16,035 nucleotides of DNA from NCBI GenBank assembly GCA_023423215.1, contig JAFAFZ010000454.1, positions 1 to 16,035 of the forward strand, given 5' to 3'. Within the stretch, counting starts at the first letter, position 1; every line of letters starts with the position of its first letter. Source of the stretch: Actinomycetes bacterium. GTDB lineage: Bacteria; Actinomycetota; Acidimicrobiia; Acidimicrobiales; Microtrichaceae. Under the pieces are notes generated by a model. The model was not told where the DNA came from and made no database searches. It worked only from the letters and a program-made list of their open reading frames with translations. Shown here in pieces: positions 1 to 7,911 of this stretch. The translations under genes and the position numbers were made by a program.

Positions 1-98
1 GCCCAGGAGGGACCGGGGCGGTCGCGCGTCTGGGCAACTTCACCCGAGGACCGCCTCGATGGTTGCGTGGTACACCACTCGCCGTGGGAGTGAAGGTG

Positions 99-938
99 AT
101 GGCGCTGCGGCGCGACGATTTGTGCTGTCTCTGCGCGTGCGAGCTGCCGGCAGGCTCGACGGCGCAGTGGGACTCCGGCGCACGGGTGGTGTCGTGCCTC
201 GAGTGCGTGGCCGCCGAAGGCGTGGGACCGGATCTGGTGGTGGACGACGTGGCGATCGTCGGGGAGACGCCGCCACCACCGATCGAGGTCGGCACCCCCG
301 GTGCGTCAGCACAGAGGGAGCACGAGCGGCGACGGGTGAAGCGCGAGCAGCGGATCGAGGACCGATGGGGTTCGGGCCGCGTCGGTCGACTGGCGAAGTT
401 CCTCTCCGACGACCCGCAGTCGACGAAGGCCTGGAAGACGGGTGCCGAGGGCGAACGCCGGGTCGCGAAGGCGCTGCACGACGGCCTCGGCGACGACGCC
501 GTGATCCTGCACGACCGACGGGTGCCGAAGACACGAGGCAACATCGACCACCTGGTCATCGCCCGTAGCGGCGTCTGGGTCATCGACGCCAAGAAGTACT
601 CGGGCAAGGTGGAACGACGTGACGTCGGCGGGTGGTTCAGGACCGACCTCCGTCTCTACGTCGGTGGCCGGGACCGGACGAAGCTGATCGGGGGACTCAG
701 CTGGCAGACCGAGGCGGTCAGGGCGGCGATGGACCCGGCGACCGCGCCGGTGCACGCCGTGCTCACGTTCGTCGCTGCAGAGTGGTCCCTGTTCGCGAAG
801 CCGCTGCGACTGGACGACGTCTGGATCTGCTGGCCGAAGAAGCTGCCGACGCTCATCCGTCAGGCCGCACCGGTGCTGACGAGTGAGCAGGTCGACGAGC
901 TGGCTCGACGGTTGGCCGAGAAACTGCTCGCGAACTGA
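99..938 (+). CDS. NERD-domain nuclease-related protein with N-terminal zinc ribbon
   Basis: 279 aa from the ATG at 99, which has a GGGAGTGAAGG-like purine stretch just upstream. An in-frame TTG at 63 would add 12 residues and is less likely. Near the N-terminus, C9/C12 and C33/C36 form two CxxC pairs, consistent with a small zinc ribbon. A charged, probably helical linker follows (about residues 71-92). The NERD domain covers about 110-240: GAEGE with E119, NIDHLVI with D150, and VIDAKK with D163 and K165, giving the PD-(D/E)xK-like catalytic set. NERD proteins are predicted nucleases with unclear substrates, and here the core residues are intact. The C-terminus ends in a short charged helix. 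The next gene starts more than 200 bp later, so this is probably its own transcription unit. The family call is firm; the biological role is unknown. Confidence 0.9.
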   Translation: MALRRDDLCCLCACELPAGSTAQWDSGARVVSCLECVAAEGVGPDLVVDDVAIVGETPPPPIEVGTPGASAQREHERRRVKREQRIEDRWGSGRVGRLAKFLSDDPQSTKAWKTGAEGERRVAKALHDGLGDDAVILHDRRVPKTRGNIDHLVIARSGVWVIDAKKYSGKVERRDVGGWFRTDLRLYVGGRDRTKLIGGLSWQTEAVRAAMDPATAPVHAVLTFVAAEWSLFAKPLRLDDVWICWPKKLPTLIRQAAPVLTSEQVDELARRLAEKLLAN

Positions 939-950
939 GCGGGTCCGCTC
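937..950 (+). terminator. Short hairpin overlapping the NERD gene stop
   Basis: GAGCG (937-941) pairs with CGCTC (946-950) around GGTC. The left arm shares bases with the TGA stop codon. There is no U-tract and the stem has only 5 bp, so it is a weak terminator candidate at best. Confidence 0.3.
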
Positions 951-1151
951 GGCGATCAGCTCAGCGATTCGTCGTGACGCGGCGCGGCAGACCGTGCGCG
1001 GTCACCTCCCGCCGACTTGCGCCGAATCGGAGCTGAACTTCTGGCGCCCGGCAGCCCCTATCGACACCCGAACGACCTCGGCCATACTGACCGCTTCGAC
1101 CATCGGGCGGGCCGTGAGCGCGGCCGTCGGCCACGTCGCGGGAGGTTCGCC
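939..1151. other. Intergenic region upstream of the antiporter pair
   Basis: 213 bp without a convincing gene. One frame is open from 1017 into the following gene, but its composition before 1152 is arginine-rich and unlike coding sequence. CATACT at 1083-1088 resembles a -10 box but has no good -35 at the usual distance. I see no recognisable riboswitch. Confidence 0.5.
1141..1145 (+). promoter_or_regulatory. Ribosome binding site that sets the start at 1152
   Basis: GGAGG followed by a 6-nt spacer and GTG at 1152. This site favours the short 74-aa product over the longer open frame from 1017. Confidence 0.7.
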
Positions 1152-1376
1152 GTGGGTCAGGGAGTCCATGTCCAGGCCCAGCCGGGCATCGGCAAGCGCT
1201 ACGACATCGACCTCGGTCACTCCGACCATCGGGTGTCGGTCGTGGTGCGCAACGACGGCATGCGCGACCTGTACGTGTTCGACTCGCCGAAGTCGGAACC
1301 GACGGTGATCGAGCTGTCCGAGGAGCAGGCCCGCAAGGTGGCGGCGGTGCTCTCGGCGACGTTCTTCGGCGCCTGA
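1152..1376 (+). CDS. Minimal KhtT-type cation:proton antiporter regulatory subunit
   Basis: 74 aa from GTG with a strong GGAGG. The sequence follows the N-terminal domain of KhtT/TrkA-type antiporter regulators: a PGIGKRYDIDL opening, a VSVVVRNDGMRDLYVF beta region, and a final ELSEEQARKVAAVL helix. The usual regulator is about 160 aa and adds an RCK_C (TrkA_C) ligand-binding domain, but here the stop comes directly after the N-domain. The antiporter gene starts 42 bp downstream on the same strand, so the two are very probably co-transcribed and the products partner at the membrane. The family assignment rests on motif resemblance and on context. A regulator without RCK_C would have to sense through another domain or only modulate antiporter assembly; that is inference. 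Confidence 0.75.
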   Translation: MGQGVHVQAQPGIGKRYDIDLGHSDHRVSVVVRNDGMRDLYVFDSPKSEPTVIELSEEQARKVAAVLSATFFGA

Positions 1377-1418
1377 CGCCCCGCCCGAGCACAGAAGAAC
1401 GGAAGAGGAGCACCCCCC

Positions 1419-2912
1419 GTGCACGTCGACCTCGTCGGACTCGGCGCCGTCCTGTTGATCGCCGGCCTCGTCGCGCGTGGCGGTCAGCGCATCGGTCTGC
1501 CGACGGTGCCTTGCTACATGCTCGTCGGCATCCTCCTGGGCCCGAGCACGCCCGGCCCGGTGCTCGTCGAGCACCCCGAGGACCTGGCGATCGTCGCCGC
1601 GATCGGGCTGGTGCTGCTGCTGTTCCACTTGGGCGTCGAGTTCCCGCTCGAACAGGTGCTCGGCAGCGGACGCAAGCTGTTCATCGCCGGCGCCATGTTC
1701 ATCGGCACCAACGTCATCGGCGGGCTGCTGTTCGGGTTCGCGCTCGGATGGGGCGCGTCCGAGGCACTCGTGATCGCCGGTGCGATGGGCATCTCGTCCT
1801 CGGCGATCGTCACCAAGTCGCTCATCGAGCTGCACCGGTTGACCAACGCCGAGACGCCGGTCGTGCTGGGCATCATCGTGCTCGAGGATCTGTTCCTGGC
1901 GATCTACCTGGCGATGCTGTCGCCGGTGCTGTCCGAGGCCGACTCGGCACTCGAGCTCGCACGCGACGTCGCCGTCAGCTTCGGGTTCCTGATCGCGCTG
2001 TTCCTGCTGGCCCGGTACGGCGCACGGTTCGTCGGATCGATCATCGACAGCCGTGCTGATGAGCTGCTGATCGTGCTGTCGGTCGGGCTCGTGATCCTGG
2101 TCGCCGGGTTGGCCGAGGACGTCGGCGTGTCCGATGCGATCGGCGCGCTGCTCATCGGCCTGGTCATCTCACGCACCGCGGCGAAGGACCGGGTCGAGCG
2201 ACTGATCCTGCCGCTGCGCGACGTGTTCGCCGCGATCTTCTTCGTCGTGTTCGGCCTGACGATCGACGTCGCCGACCTGGGCGGCGTCGCGGTGCCGGTG
2301 TTGTTGGCGGTGGCGCTCACGCTGGTGTTGAACGTCGCTGCGGGCATCGGCACGTCGCGACTGTTCGGGTTCAACCAGCGCTCGGCCGCGAACGTCGGCC
2401 TGACCGTGCTGGGACGCGGCGAGTTCTCGTTGATCCTCGCGACGATCGCCCTGGCCGCCGGGCTCGACGATCGCATCGGGCCGTTCGTCGCGCTGTACGT
2501 GCTGGTGCTGGCGGTGTTGAGTCCGCTGGCGTCGTCGCAGTCGCAGTACCTGGCGCGCATCATCCCCGACCGGTTGCTGCAGCCGAGCTGGCGCTACGTG
2601 CGCGAGGAGACGATCAGCACCTCGTGCACGCACCTGGACACGATCCACTTCACCGCGACTGATACCGACGTGTGCCCGACCTGTGTCGAGTCGGGTGACG
2701 ACTGGGTCGAGCTGCGGCTCTGCACGACCTGCGGGCACGTCGGGTGCTGCGACGACTCACCGAACCGCCACGCCAGCCGTCACGCGAACGAGGAGCGCCA
2801 CCCGATCATCCAGTCGCTCGAGCCCGGCGAGAACTGGCTGTACTGCTTCGTCGACGAATCGCTGGTGCGGGCACCGGCGGGCGAGCGAGGTGGGTCGGGG
2901 GACGAGGGGTAG
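1419..2912 (+). CDS. CPA2-family cation:proton antiporter with C-terminal UBP-type zinc finger
   Basis: 497 aa, GTG start with AAGAGGAG 8 nt upstream. Residues 1-375 are a polytopic membrane domain of the Kef/KhtU type, with roughly 12 hydrophobic segments. It has the conserved GxLLGP segment near 37-43, the ion-site pair E155-D156 in VLEDLFLAI, and GRGEFSL at 332-338. Residues 400-482 are a soluble UBP-type zinc finger: C403xH405, C419/C422, C435/C438, C443, then H451, H455 and H461, ending in the family's NWLYCFVDE motif. It should exchange K+ or Na+ for protons at the cytoplasmic membrane. The small KhtT-like protein upstream is its likely regulator, and the fused finger takes the C-terminal place where many Kef proteins carry an RCK/TrkA-N domain. 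Ion specificity cannot be read from sequence alone. Confidence 0.93.
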   Translation: MHVDLVGLGAVLLIAGLVARGGQRIGLPTVPCYMLVGILLGPSTPGPVLVEHPEDLAIVAAIGLVLLLFHLGVEFPLEQVLGSGRKLFIAGAMFIGTNVIGGLLFGFALGWGASEALVIAGAMGISSSAIVTKSLIELHRLTNAETPVVLGIIVLEDLFLAIYLAMLSPVLSEADSALELARDVAVSFGFLIALFLLARYGARFVGSIIDSRADELLIVLSVGLVILVAGLAEDVGVSDAIGALLIGLVISRTAAKDRVERLILPLRDVFAAIFFVVFGLTIDVADLGGVAVPVLLAVALTLVLNVAAGIGTSRLFGFNQRSAANVGLTVLGRGEFSLILATIALAAGLDDRIGPFVALYVLVLAVLSPLASSQSQYLARIIPDRLLQPSWRYVREETISTSCTHLDTIHFTATDTDVCPTCVESGDDWVELRLCTTCGHVGCCDDSPNRHASRHANEERHPIIQSLEPGENWLYCFVDESLVRAPAGERGGSGDEG

Positions 2913-3143
2913 GACCGGCCGTGGGAGGCCGTCAGCGCAAGACCGACGCTTGGACCTCCACTCCTCGCTGGCAGGGAGCTTCGGGTCTCGACTGATAGCG
3001 AAAGTGGACCGTCGGGTTGGCCGGCTCGACGAGACGACCATCTATCTCTGAGGGTCCCAAGCTCGCCGAGATCCAGATTGTCCATTGTCGTCGGACCTGG
3101 GTTGCAGCGTTTGGCGAAGGAAGCAAGCAATCGTCGCCCGGTG
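2913..3143. other. Intergenic left flank of the restriction-modification block
   Basis: 231 bp between the antiporter stop and the convergent res stop. GC-rich at first, then visibly less so from about 2936. I see no terminator-grade hairpin, no transposase and no att-like repeat matching the right edge near 7376-7440. A short reading frame ending in DETTIYL at 3028-3051 is discussed in the findings. Confidence 0.5.
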
Positions 3144-5633
3144 TCAGGTCAGACGCTGCGAGAGCGCCACGAGGTTGCTCCAGACGCGCTGGGACTGTTG
3201 GACCATCGCCTCGGTGGCGAACAAGTAGCGCCACTCGCCCCAGCGGCCGTCGGCAGTTACTTCGTCGCACCATGCTTCAGCGGTACGTCGCTTCGCTATC
3301 ACGTCATCGTGGATGGCGGCGCCGTCGCTCTTGCCTTCGACGAGCCATCTAACCCCGTCTGTGTCGATCACCACGAAGTCCGGGTAGTAGCGGTGCGCGA
3401 CGGGGCCAGAAGTTGCCATCCTGGTGGTGTCGAGCTCGAGGTAGGCCCCGTCGTGCTTCTCCAAGCGCAGCCACCAGTCGACGGCTGGCGAGTCGTCGAA
3501 GATCCCGGCAAGAGCGAACTCGGTAGTCCCGGCGTCGAACCGGTTGACCGGCATCATCGCTTTCCGCCAGTCGTAGTAGTACTGGCCGACGACAAAGGGG
3601 TTGGGGTCAAGACGGGCGCGGACATCGGTCGGGTACTGGCCGCCTGGCACCGGCTGGCGGACCTCGACGAAGCGGCGCACCGGCAACATCTGGCGTGCGT
3701 CGAACGCCGAACGTACTAGGGCGGCGATCCCGTTCGACGCTTGCTGAGCCCGTGCCTCGCCCCAGGGGAGGGAATCGCCCTCGGTCGCTCCTGCACCTGC
3801 CAGGAACGCTTCGACGACCCTGCGTCCCGCTTCGACTTCGGCGAGGGTCTCCTCGACGAGGTTGATCGCGAGCAGCCGCGACGTCAGCTTCTCGGCGACC
3901 TCATCGATCGGGAGCTCGCCCTGAGTCGCTACGGCCTGGGCGGCTGCGATGATCGACACCTCGACGTTGCCCTCCATGTCCCGTCGAGCTTCGATCGCCC
4001 GGCGTGTGAGGGGGACCTGGATCTCGGCGGCGAACCCGGCTCCAGCGGATCTGGCCTGCTCGTCGGTGACGAGATCGAGAGAGCAGCGCACGGGAGCGAT
4101 CTCGAGTTCCCACCTGGGGAAGATGAACTCGGGAGCGCTGGCGACCGGGCGGATTGTGCGGCCGATCGCCACCAAGGCGGCCTGCCGCTCGTCCAGGACC
4201 ACTTGCTCCTGGACGAGGACGAGTGTCGGGTCCGACGGCTCCTCATTCCCATCGGCATCGAGAACCCGGGGTCCGATCCGAAGGTCCAGGTGTCCTGGAG
4301 TGATCGTTTCCGTCGGGGTGACGATTCTTGGCGCAGGAGTGGCTCCGCCCGCCCCAACGTCTGAGCCGGCGCCTGAGGCTCTTCCGGCCTCCAATCCGGT
4401 TGGGGCGAGCTTCTCCAACAGGAGGTCCTTCTCCGCGAGCAGCTTGCGATAGCTGTCGTGTGCGACCACATCGACCTGGTCGAGCATCGGAACGCCAATC
4501 CGGCGGCCGTACGGAAGTCGGAGCCCCCTCCCGAGGATCTGTTCAGTGAGGGTCTCCGACGCGAGAGGGCGGCGCGAGACGATTACGCCGATGTTCTTCA
4601 CGTCCCAGCCTTCCTTGAGCTTGTCGACACTGACCACCGCACGCACCGGCGACGCCGGATCTTCGACCGCAGCAAGCGCCGCGAGGGCGTCGTCAGCGGA
4701 CTGACCCGTGATGACAAGAACCGCGCTCGGGTCACCGAGATAGCTCGGGCCCGCCAACAACTCTCCCACCAGCTCCGCTTCCTCGATCGACTGCGCTGTC
4801 ACGAACAAGACGACGTTGACGAGATCGCCACCCTGCTCGGCCCACAGCTCGGCGGCCGCCTGCTTCACCCGTCGGAGAGCACATGCATCGGCGAGCTGGG
4901 TCGCTTCGTCGGTGTGGCCGTCCTCCCGGTAGACGATGACCGGCACGAGAACGTAGTGGTCAGCGATCGCGTCGCCAAGGGTGTACCGGTAGATCACCTT
5001 GTCGAGGTCGGACCTATCGGGCGTCGCCGTAAGACCGACGAGCGCACGAGGAGCGAGCTCGCGGACCGCACCCGAGAACGCCTTGGCCGAGCTTCGATAG
5101 ACGTGATGCTCGTCGGCGATCACCACAAGGTCATCAACATCGGCGAGATGCCCGTAGAGATCTCGGCCGATGAACTCGTCATCTTCGCGAACTCGTCGAG
5201 AGACGTTGACCGACGGCTTGATGAGCTGCTGCACGTTGAACACGAAGACCTTGAGCTGATCTGAGTCGTGCAGAGCGTCGCCGACCTCACCCCGAGCGAA
5301 GTTCTCGGCCGTGATGAGCACCGGCCGGAACTCGCTGCCAGATACAAACTTCGGAGATCCCGGAGTGAAGTTCGCCAGCGTCTTGTCCTGGATGGTCGTG
5401 CCGGGCGTCACGATGAGAACGTTTCGGACCCCCTGACAGGCCAGGTACTCGATCAGCCCGACCATGATCCACGTCTTGCCCACACCGGTCGCCAGATCGC
5501 AGACAACCTCACGGCCGTCGCCCTGGTCGATTGAGTCGACGATCGCCGACACAGCGAGTCGGTTCGGCTCTCGCAAATCGAACCTGCCAGCAATGCCAGC
5601 AAGCAGGTTGCGGTCTCGCTCGATCCAACTCAT
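3144..5633 (-). CDS. res: Type III restriction enzyme Res subunit (helicase-nuclease)
   Basis: 829 aa. ATG at 5633 overlaps the mod stop by 4 bp (ATGA). Superfamily 2 helicase motifs appear in order: Walker A ATGVGKT (48-54), DEHH motif II (174-177), LTATP motif III (201-205), KEGWDVKN (340-347) and motif VI QILGRGLRLP (365-374). The C-terminus has a PD-(D/E)xK endonuclease signature: PD at 751-752, then E766 and K768 in LVEGK. In type III systems Res translocates on DNA in an ATP-dependent way and cuts when bound to Mod at unmethylated sites. It is somewhat shorter than many Res proteins (about 900-1000 aa), but the helicase and nuclease ends are both present. Translational coupling to mod fits complex assembly. 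A stand-alone DEAD/DEAH helicase is the less likely alternative. Confidence 0.93.
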   Translation of the reverse strand: MSWIERDRNLLAGIAGRFDLREPNRLAVSAIVDSIDQGDGREVVCDLATGVGKTWIMVGLIEYLACQGVRNVLIVTPGTTIQDKTLANFTPGSPKFVSGSEFRPVLITAENFARGEVGDALHDSDQLKVFVFNVQQLIKPSVNVSRRVREDDEFIGRDLYGHLADVDDLVVIADEHHVYRSSAKAFSGAVRELAPRALVGLTATPDRSDLDKVIYRYTLGDAIADHYVLVPVIVYREDGHTDEATQLADACALRRVKQAAAELWAEQGGDLVNVVLFVTAQSIEEAELVGELLAGPSYLGDPSAVLVITGQSADDALAALAAVEDPASPVRAVVSVDKLKEGWDVKNIGVIVSRRPLASETLTEQILGRGLRLPYGRRIGVPMLDQVDVVAHDSYRKLLAEKDLLLEKLAPTGLEAGRASGAGSDVGAGGATPAPRIVTPTETITPGHLDLRIGPRVLDADGNEEPSDPTLVLVQEQVVLDERQAALVAIGRTIRPVASAPEFIFPRWELEIAPVRCSLDLVTDEQARSAGAGFAAEIQVPLTRRAIEARRDMEGNVEVSIIAAAQAVATQGELPIDEVAEKLTSRLLAINLVEETLAEVEAGRRVVEAFLAGAGATEGDSLPWGEARAQQASNGIAALVRSAFDARQMLPVRRFVEVRQPVPGGQYPTDVRARLDPNPFVVGQYYYDWRKAMMPVNRFDAGTTEFALAGIFDDSPAVDWWLRLEKHDGAYLELDTTRMATSGPVAHRYYPDFVVIDTDGVRWLVEGKSDGAAIHDDVIAKRRTAEAWCDEVTADGRWGEWRYLFATEAMVQQSQRVWSNLVALSQRLT

Positions 5634-7375
5634 CGGCCGACCCCACGAACTCGGCGGCGAAGCAGCCCCGAAGGCGCCTTCCGCAATAACGACCCCGGAG
5701 CGAGCTCCTGCAGCAGCTCTGCGGCCCCCTCCGTCACTGCCTTCGCCACAACCGTCAAAGGTCCTCCGTCCGCCTTCGTGGCAAGCACCTGGATGACGTT
5801 GTCGTCGGCGACGCCGTCGACAACGGCGAGACGCATCTTTCCCTTCGTTCCGCAGAACGGCGGCTCATCGAGCGCTGCGAACCCCAGCTGAGCACGAACG
5901 CCTTCGGCAAACTTCTCGTTGGTGGCGGTCGGTGACAGGTAGACCCTGCCCGCGGAAACGTCGAAGATCGAATCCGCCAGCTTCGCGACCCTGAAGCCGC
6001 CACCGCCGGACCATTCGATCGTCGCTTCCGTCGACTTCCTGTCGGCTTCTGCGAGGAGGCCTGCGAGCTCCTCCCAGTCGCAGGACGGGTCGAGGGCCTC
6101 TGCCTGGCCGAAAGCCCGTATCACTCGAGCGGCGTCCTTGGCGGCGCCAGGAGCAACACCTGTCGGAAGGTCGTCGATGATAGGCATAGAACGCCCAGAA
6201 TTGTTGATGCCGTGGCCGAACACGGTCATCTGGAGTCGCGGCAAAGTAAAGGTGGAGACAGTGCGCTGTTCACGCTCTGATGTCACCCAGCGGCGCCCCA
6301 TCTTGTGGGCGACTGCAGCGGTCGTGCCGGAGCCGGCGAAAGCGTCGAGCACGATGTCGCCAGGATCGGTGGCGATGTGGATGATCCGCTGAAGCAGGCG
6401 TTCCGGTTTCGGTGTGTCGAATGGCTCCACGTCCTCGAACATCTGCTGGATGTAGGTCTTGGCTGAGCTGTTCTCGCCAACCTCCGACGCTGGCCAGAAC
6501 GTGAATGGGACGAGGCCCTCCGCCTCGTCGACAAAGCGCTTAAGTCTTGGCCTACTATCTCCGCCCTTTGGCCAGTAGACGCGGTCGGCAGCTACGAGCT
6601 CCTCGAACCGAGGTCGCGAGTACGTCCAGGCCCTGCCATCGGGGGGAGAGTGGACGACTCCCGTGGGGGTAGTGATCTCATAGAACTGGTTCGCTGTCGC
6701 ACGTCCGGCTTGGACGTGCATCGGGATAGAGCGCCACGGTCCGCGCGGGTCGTCGTCCGGATTGGAGTACCCGCCCTCATCGGGCAGTCGGTTCCGTGAG
6801 TCCTTCCATCGCTGCGGACCGACCGGCGAGTAGACGAGCAGGTAGTCGTGCATGGGCGAGAAGGCCGCCCTGTTGTCCCGGGACGTTCGCTTCTGCCAGA
6901 TGACGGTAGCGACGAACCTCGACCGGCCGAACACTTCGTCCATCAGAACCCGGCAGTAGGCCATCTCGACGTCGTCGAGGTGCACCCATACCGAACCGTC
7001 GGGAGCGAGCAAGTCACGGATGAGCACCAGGCGGTCCCGCATCATCGTCAGCCAGACAGAGTGCTCGATCCCGTCGTCGTAGTGCTCGAAGGCTTGCCCG
7101 GTATTGAAAGGCGGGTCGATATAGACGAGCTTCGTTTTCGCCCGATAGTGCTCGGCATACTCGGGCAGCCTGACCAGGGTCCGCATCATGTCAGCGCCGT
7201 CGCCGAGCACGAGCAGGTTGTCGTCGACACCACCCGTCGCGTCGCCGACCAGCTCGACGGTCTCCAACGGTCGAACTTCAGCGACCCGCGGATCATCCCG
7301 ATCGACGAGCTCGTAGCGGCCATCAGCGCTAGCGAGCGACAGATCCTTGCCCATCCAGCCGAGGCTGAGCCTCAT
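5630..7375 (-). CDS. mod: Type III modification methyltransferase Mod (DNA adenine-N6, beta class)
   Basis: 581 aa from the ATG at 7375, chosen for the GGAGAG at 7387-7382 six nt upstream. A longer open frame reaches 7420 but its extra 15 residues do not look conserved. The catalytic motif IV DPPFNTG (87-93) precedes the SAM-binding motif I FAGSGTT (346-352), which is the beta-class order typical of type III Mod and other N6-adenine methyltransferases. Between them lies a variable region (about 190-300) expected to hold target recognition. TPKPERLLQRII (321-332) matches the conserved segment before motif I. The C-terminal part (from about 455) follows the Mod-specific region with a GGGGFRVAKL segment. 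Mod methylates one strand of a short asymmetric site and guides Res. The target sequence cannot be predicted here. Confidence 0.94.
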   Translation of the reverse strand: MRLSLGWMGKDLSLASADGRYELVDRDDPRVAEVRPLETVELVGDATGGVDDNLLVLGDGADMMRTLVRLPEYAEHYRAKTKLVYIDPPFNTGQAFEHYDDGIEHSVWLTMMRDRLVLIRDLLAPDGSVWVHLDDVEMAYCRVLMDEVFGRSRFVATVIWQKRTSRDNRAAFSPMHDYLLVYSPVGPQRWKDSRNRLPDEGGYSNPDDDPRGPWRSIPMHVQAGRATANQFYEITTPTGVVHSPPDGRAWTYSRPRFEELVAADRVYWPKGGDSRPRLKRFVDEAEGLVPFTFWPASEVGENSSAKTYIQQMFEDVEPFDTPKPERLLQRIIHIATDPGDIVLDAFAGSGTTAAVAHKMGRRWVTSEREQRTVSTFTLPRLQMTVFGHGINNSGRSMPIIDDLPTGVAPGAAKDAARVIRAFGQAEALDPSCDWEELAGLLAEADRKSTEATIEWSGGGGFRVAKLADSIFDVSAGRVYLSPTATNEKFAEGVRAQLGFAALDEPPFCGTKGKMRLAVVDGVADDNVIQVLATKADGGPLTVVAKAVTEGAAELLQELAPGSLLRKAPSGLLRRRVRGVGR

Positions 7376-7381
7376 TGTGTT

Positions 7382-7387
7382 CTCTCC
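7382..7387 (-). promoter_or_regulatory. Ribosome binding site of mod
   Basis: GGAGAG on the minus strand, six nt before ATG 7375. It decides between this start and an upstream in-frame start at 7420. A TAnnnT-like TACGAT lies at 7424-7419, but no -35 is found at 17-18 nt, so the mod promoter is not resolved. Confidence 0.55.
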
Positions 7388-7425
7388 AATCGTTGTTCCG
7401 ATCCCCTCATGGAGACGCATCGTAG

Positions 7426-7824
7426 GTGGGTGCGAGAACGTCCCGGGTGGCCGAGGTCGGCGAGCTGCCGCTCGACACCGGGCCGGGCGACCGCGTCGCG
7501 GATCGCATCAGGGACGAGGCCGTCACGCTGCATGCACCCCATCTCCTCGGGATCGAAGTCGCCCAGGTGCTCCGGCGGCTCGAGGCCGCCGGCGAGCTGA
7601 GCAGCGCACGCGCCGCCCAGGCACTCGGCGATCTGCAGGCGCTCGACGTCGACCGCTACGACCACGAGCTCCTGCTGCCCAGGATCTGGAATCTCCGCAA
7701 GAACCTGACCGCGTACGACGCGGCGTACGTGGCCCTGGCCGAGCTGCTCGACGCGCCGCTGCTGACCTTCGACCGGCGTCTCGCCGGTGCACCCGGCAAC
7801 CGCGCCGTCGTCGAGCTGCTCTGA
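7426..7824 (+). pseudogene. 5'-truncated VapC/FitB-like PIN-domain toxin
   Basis: From about ELPLDTG the frame reads as a good PIN-domain VapC: a HAPHLLGIEVAQVLRR helix with the conserved Glu, then LLLPRIWNLRKN and LTAYDAAYVALAE with two conserved Asp, and a final LLTFDRRLAG strand. Intact relatives begin with a hydrophobic strand ending in VDAS, whose Asp is the first metal ligand. Here that segment is absent: the frame is stopped by TAG at 7423-7425, and the first residues after it do not match the family. No antitoxin gene lies beside it. VapC proteins are Mg-dependent RNases, and loss of the first Asp should inactivate this one. The break coincides with the edge of the R-M block. A GTG at 7426 could still give a 132-aa product, but probably a non-functional one. 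Confidence 0.8.
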
Positions 7825-7877
7825 CCGCGTGGCCTGAGCGAACGCCCACCGGGTCGCGTGCCCCGGTCGCACGCCCC

Positions 7878-7904
7878 TTGTTCGTCGGTGGTCGTTCGTA
7901 GCGT
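7878..7904 (+). promoter_or_regulatory. Possible leaderless promoter of the pRiA4b ORF-3 gene
   Basis: TAGCGT (7899-7904) fits the actinobacterial TAnnnT -10 pattern and ends 7 nt before ATG 7912, so transcription would start at or very near the start codon. TTGTTC at 7878-7883 is a modest -35 with a short 15-nt spacer. No ribosome binding site precedes the ATG, which agrees with a leaderless message. Confidence 0.4.
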
Positions 7905-7911
7905 CGGCCAC

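Larger units (their letters stand above)
2936..7425. other. Putative horizontally acquired type III restriction-modification island
   Basis: The block holds only the mod-res operon and short flanks. Its base composition is visibly lower in GC than both sides, with more A/T-ending codons. Its right edge abuts a vapC gene missing its 5' end, which fits insertion or replacement at a toxin-antitoxin locus. No integrase, transposase, tRNA or flanking direct repeat is visible, so the mechanism is unknown and both edges are approximate. Confidence 0.55.

Noticed and set aside
939..1151. Possible c-di-AMP (ydaO-type) riboswitch before the antiporter operon
   Set aside because: Looked for because such operons can be c-di-AMP controlled, but the conserved core segments could not be found.
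7414..7425. In-frame GAC GCA TCG (Asp-Ala-Ser) just before the TAG upstream of vapC, resembling the PIN VDAS motif
   Set aside because: The spacing to the conserved DTG segment is far too long (about 18 codons) and the preceding residues are not a hydrophobic strand, so it is probably coincidence.
2936..7440. Flanking direct repeats or att sites around the R-M block
   Set aside because: Compared both edges by eye and found no shared sequence long enough to exceed chance.
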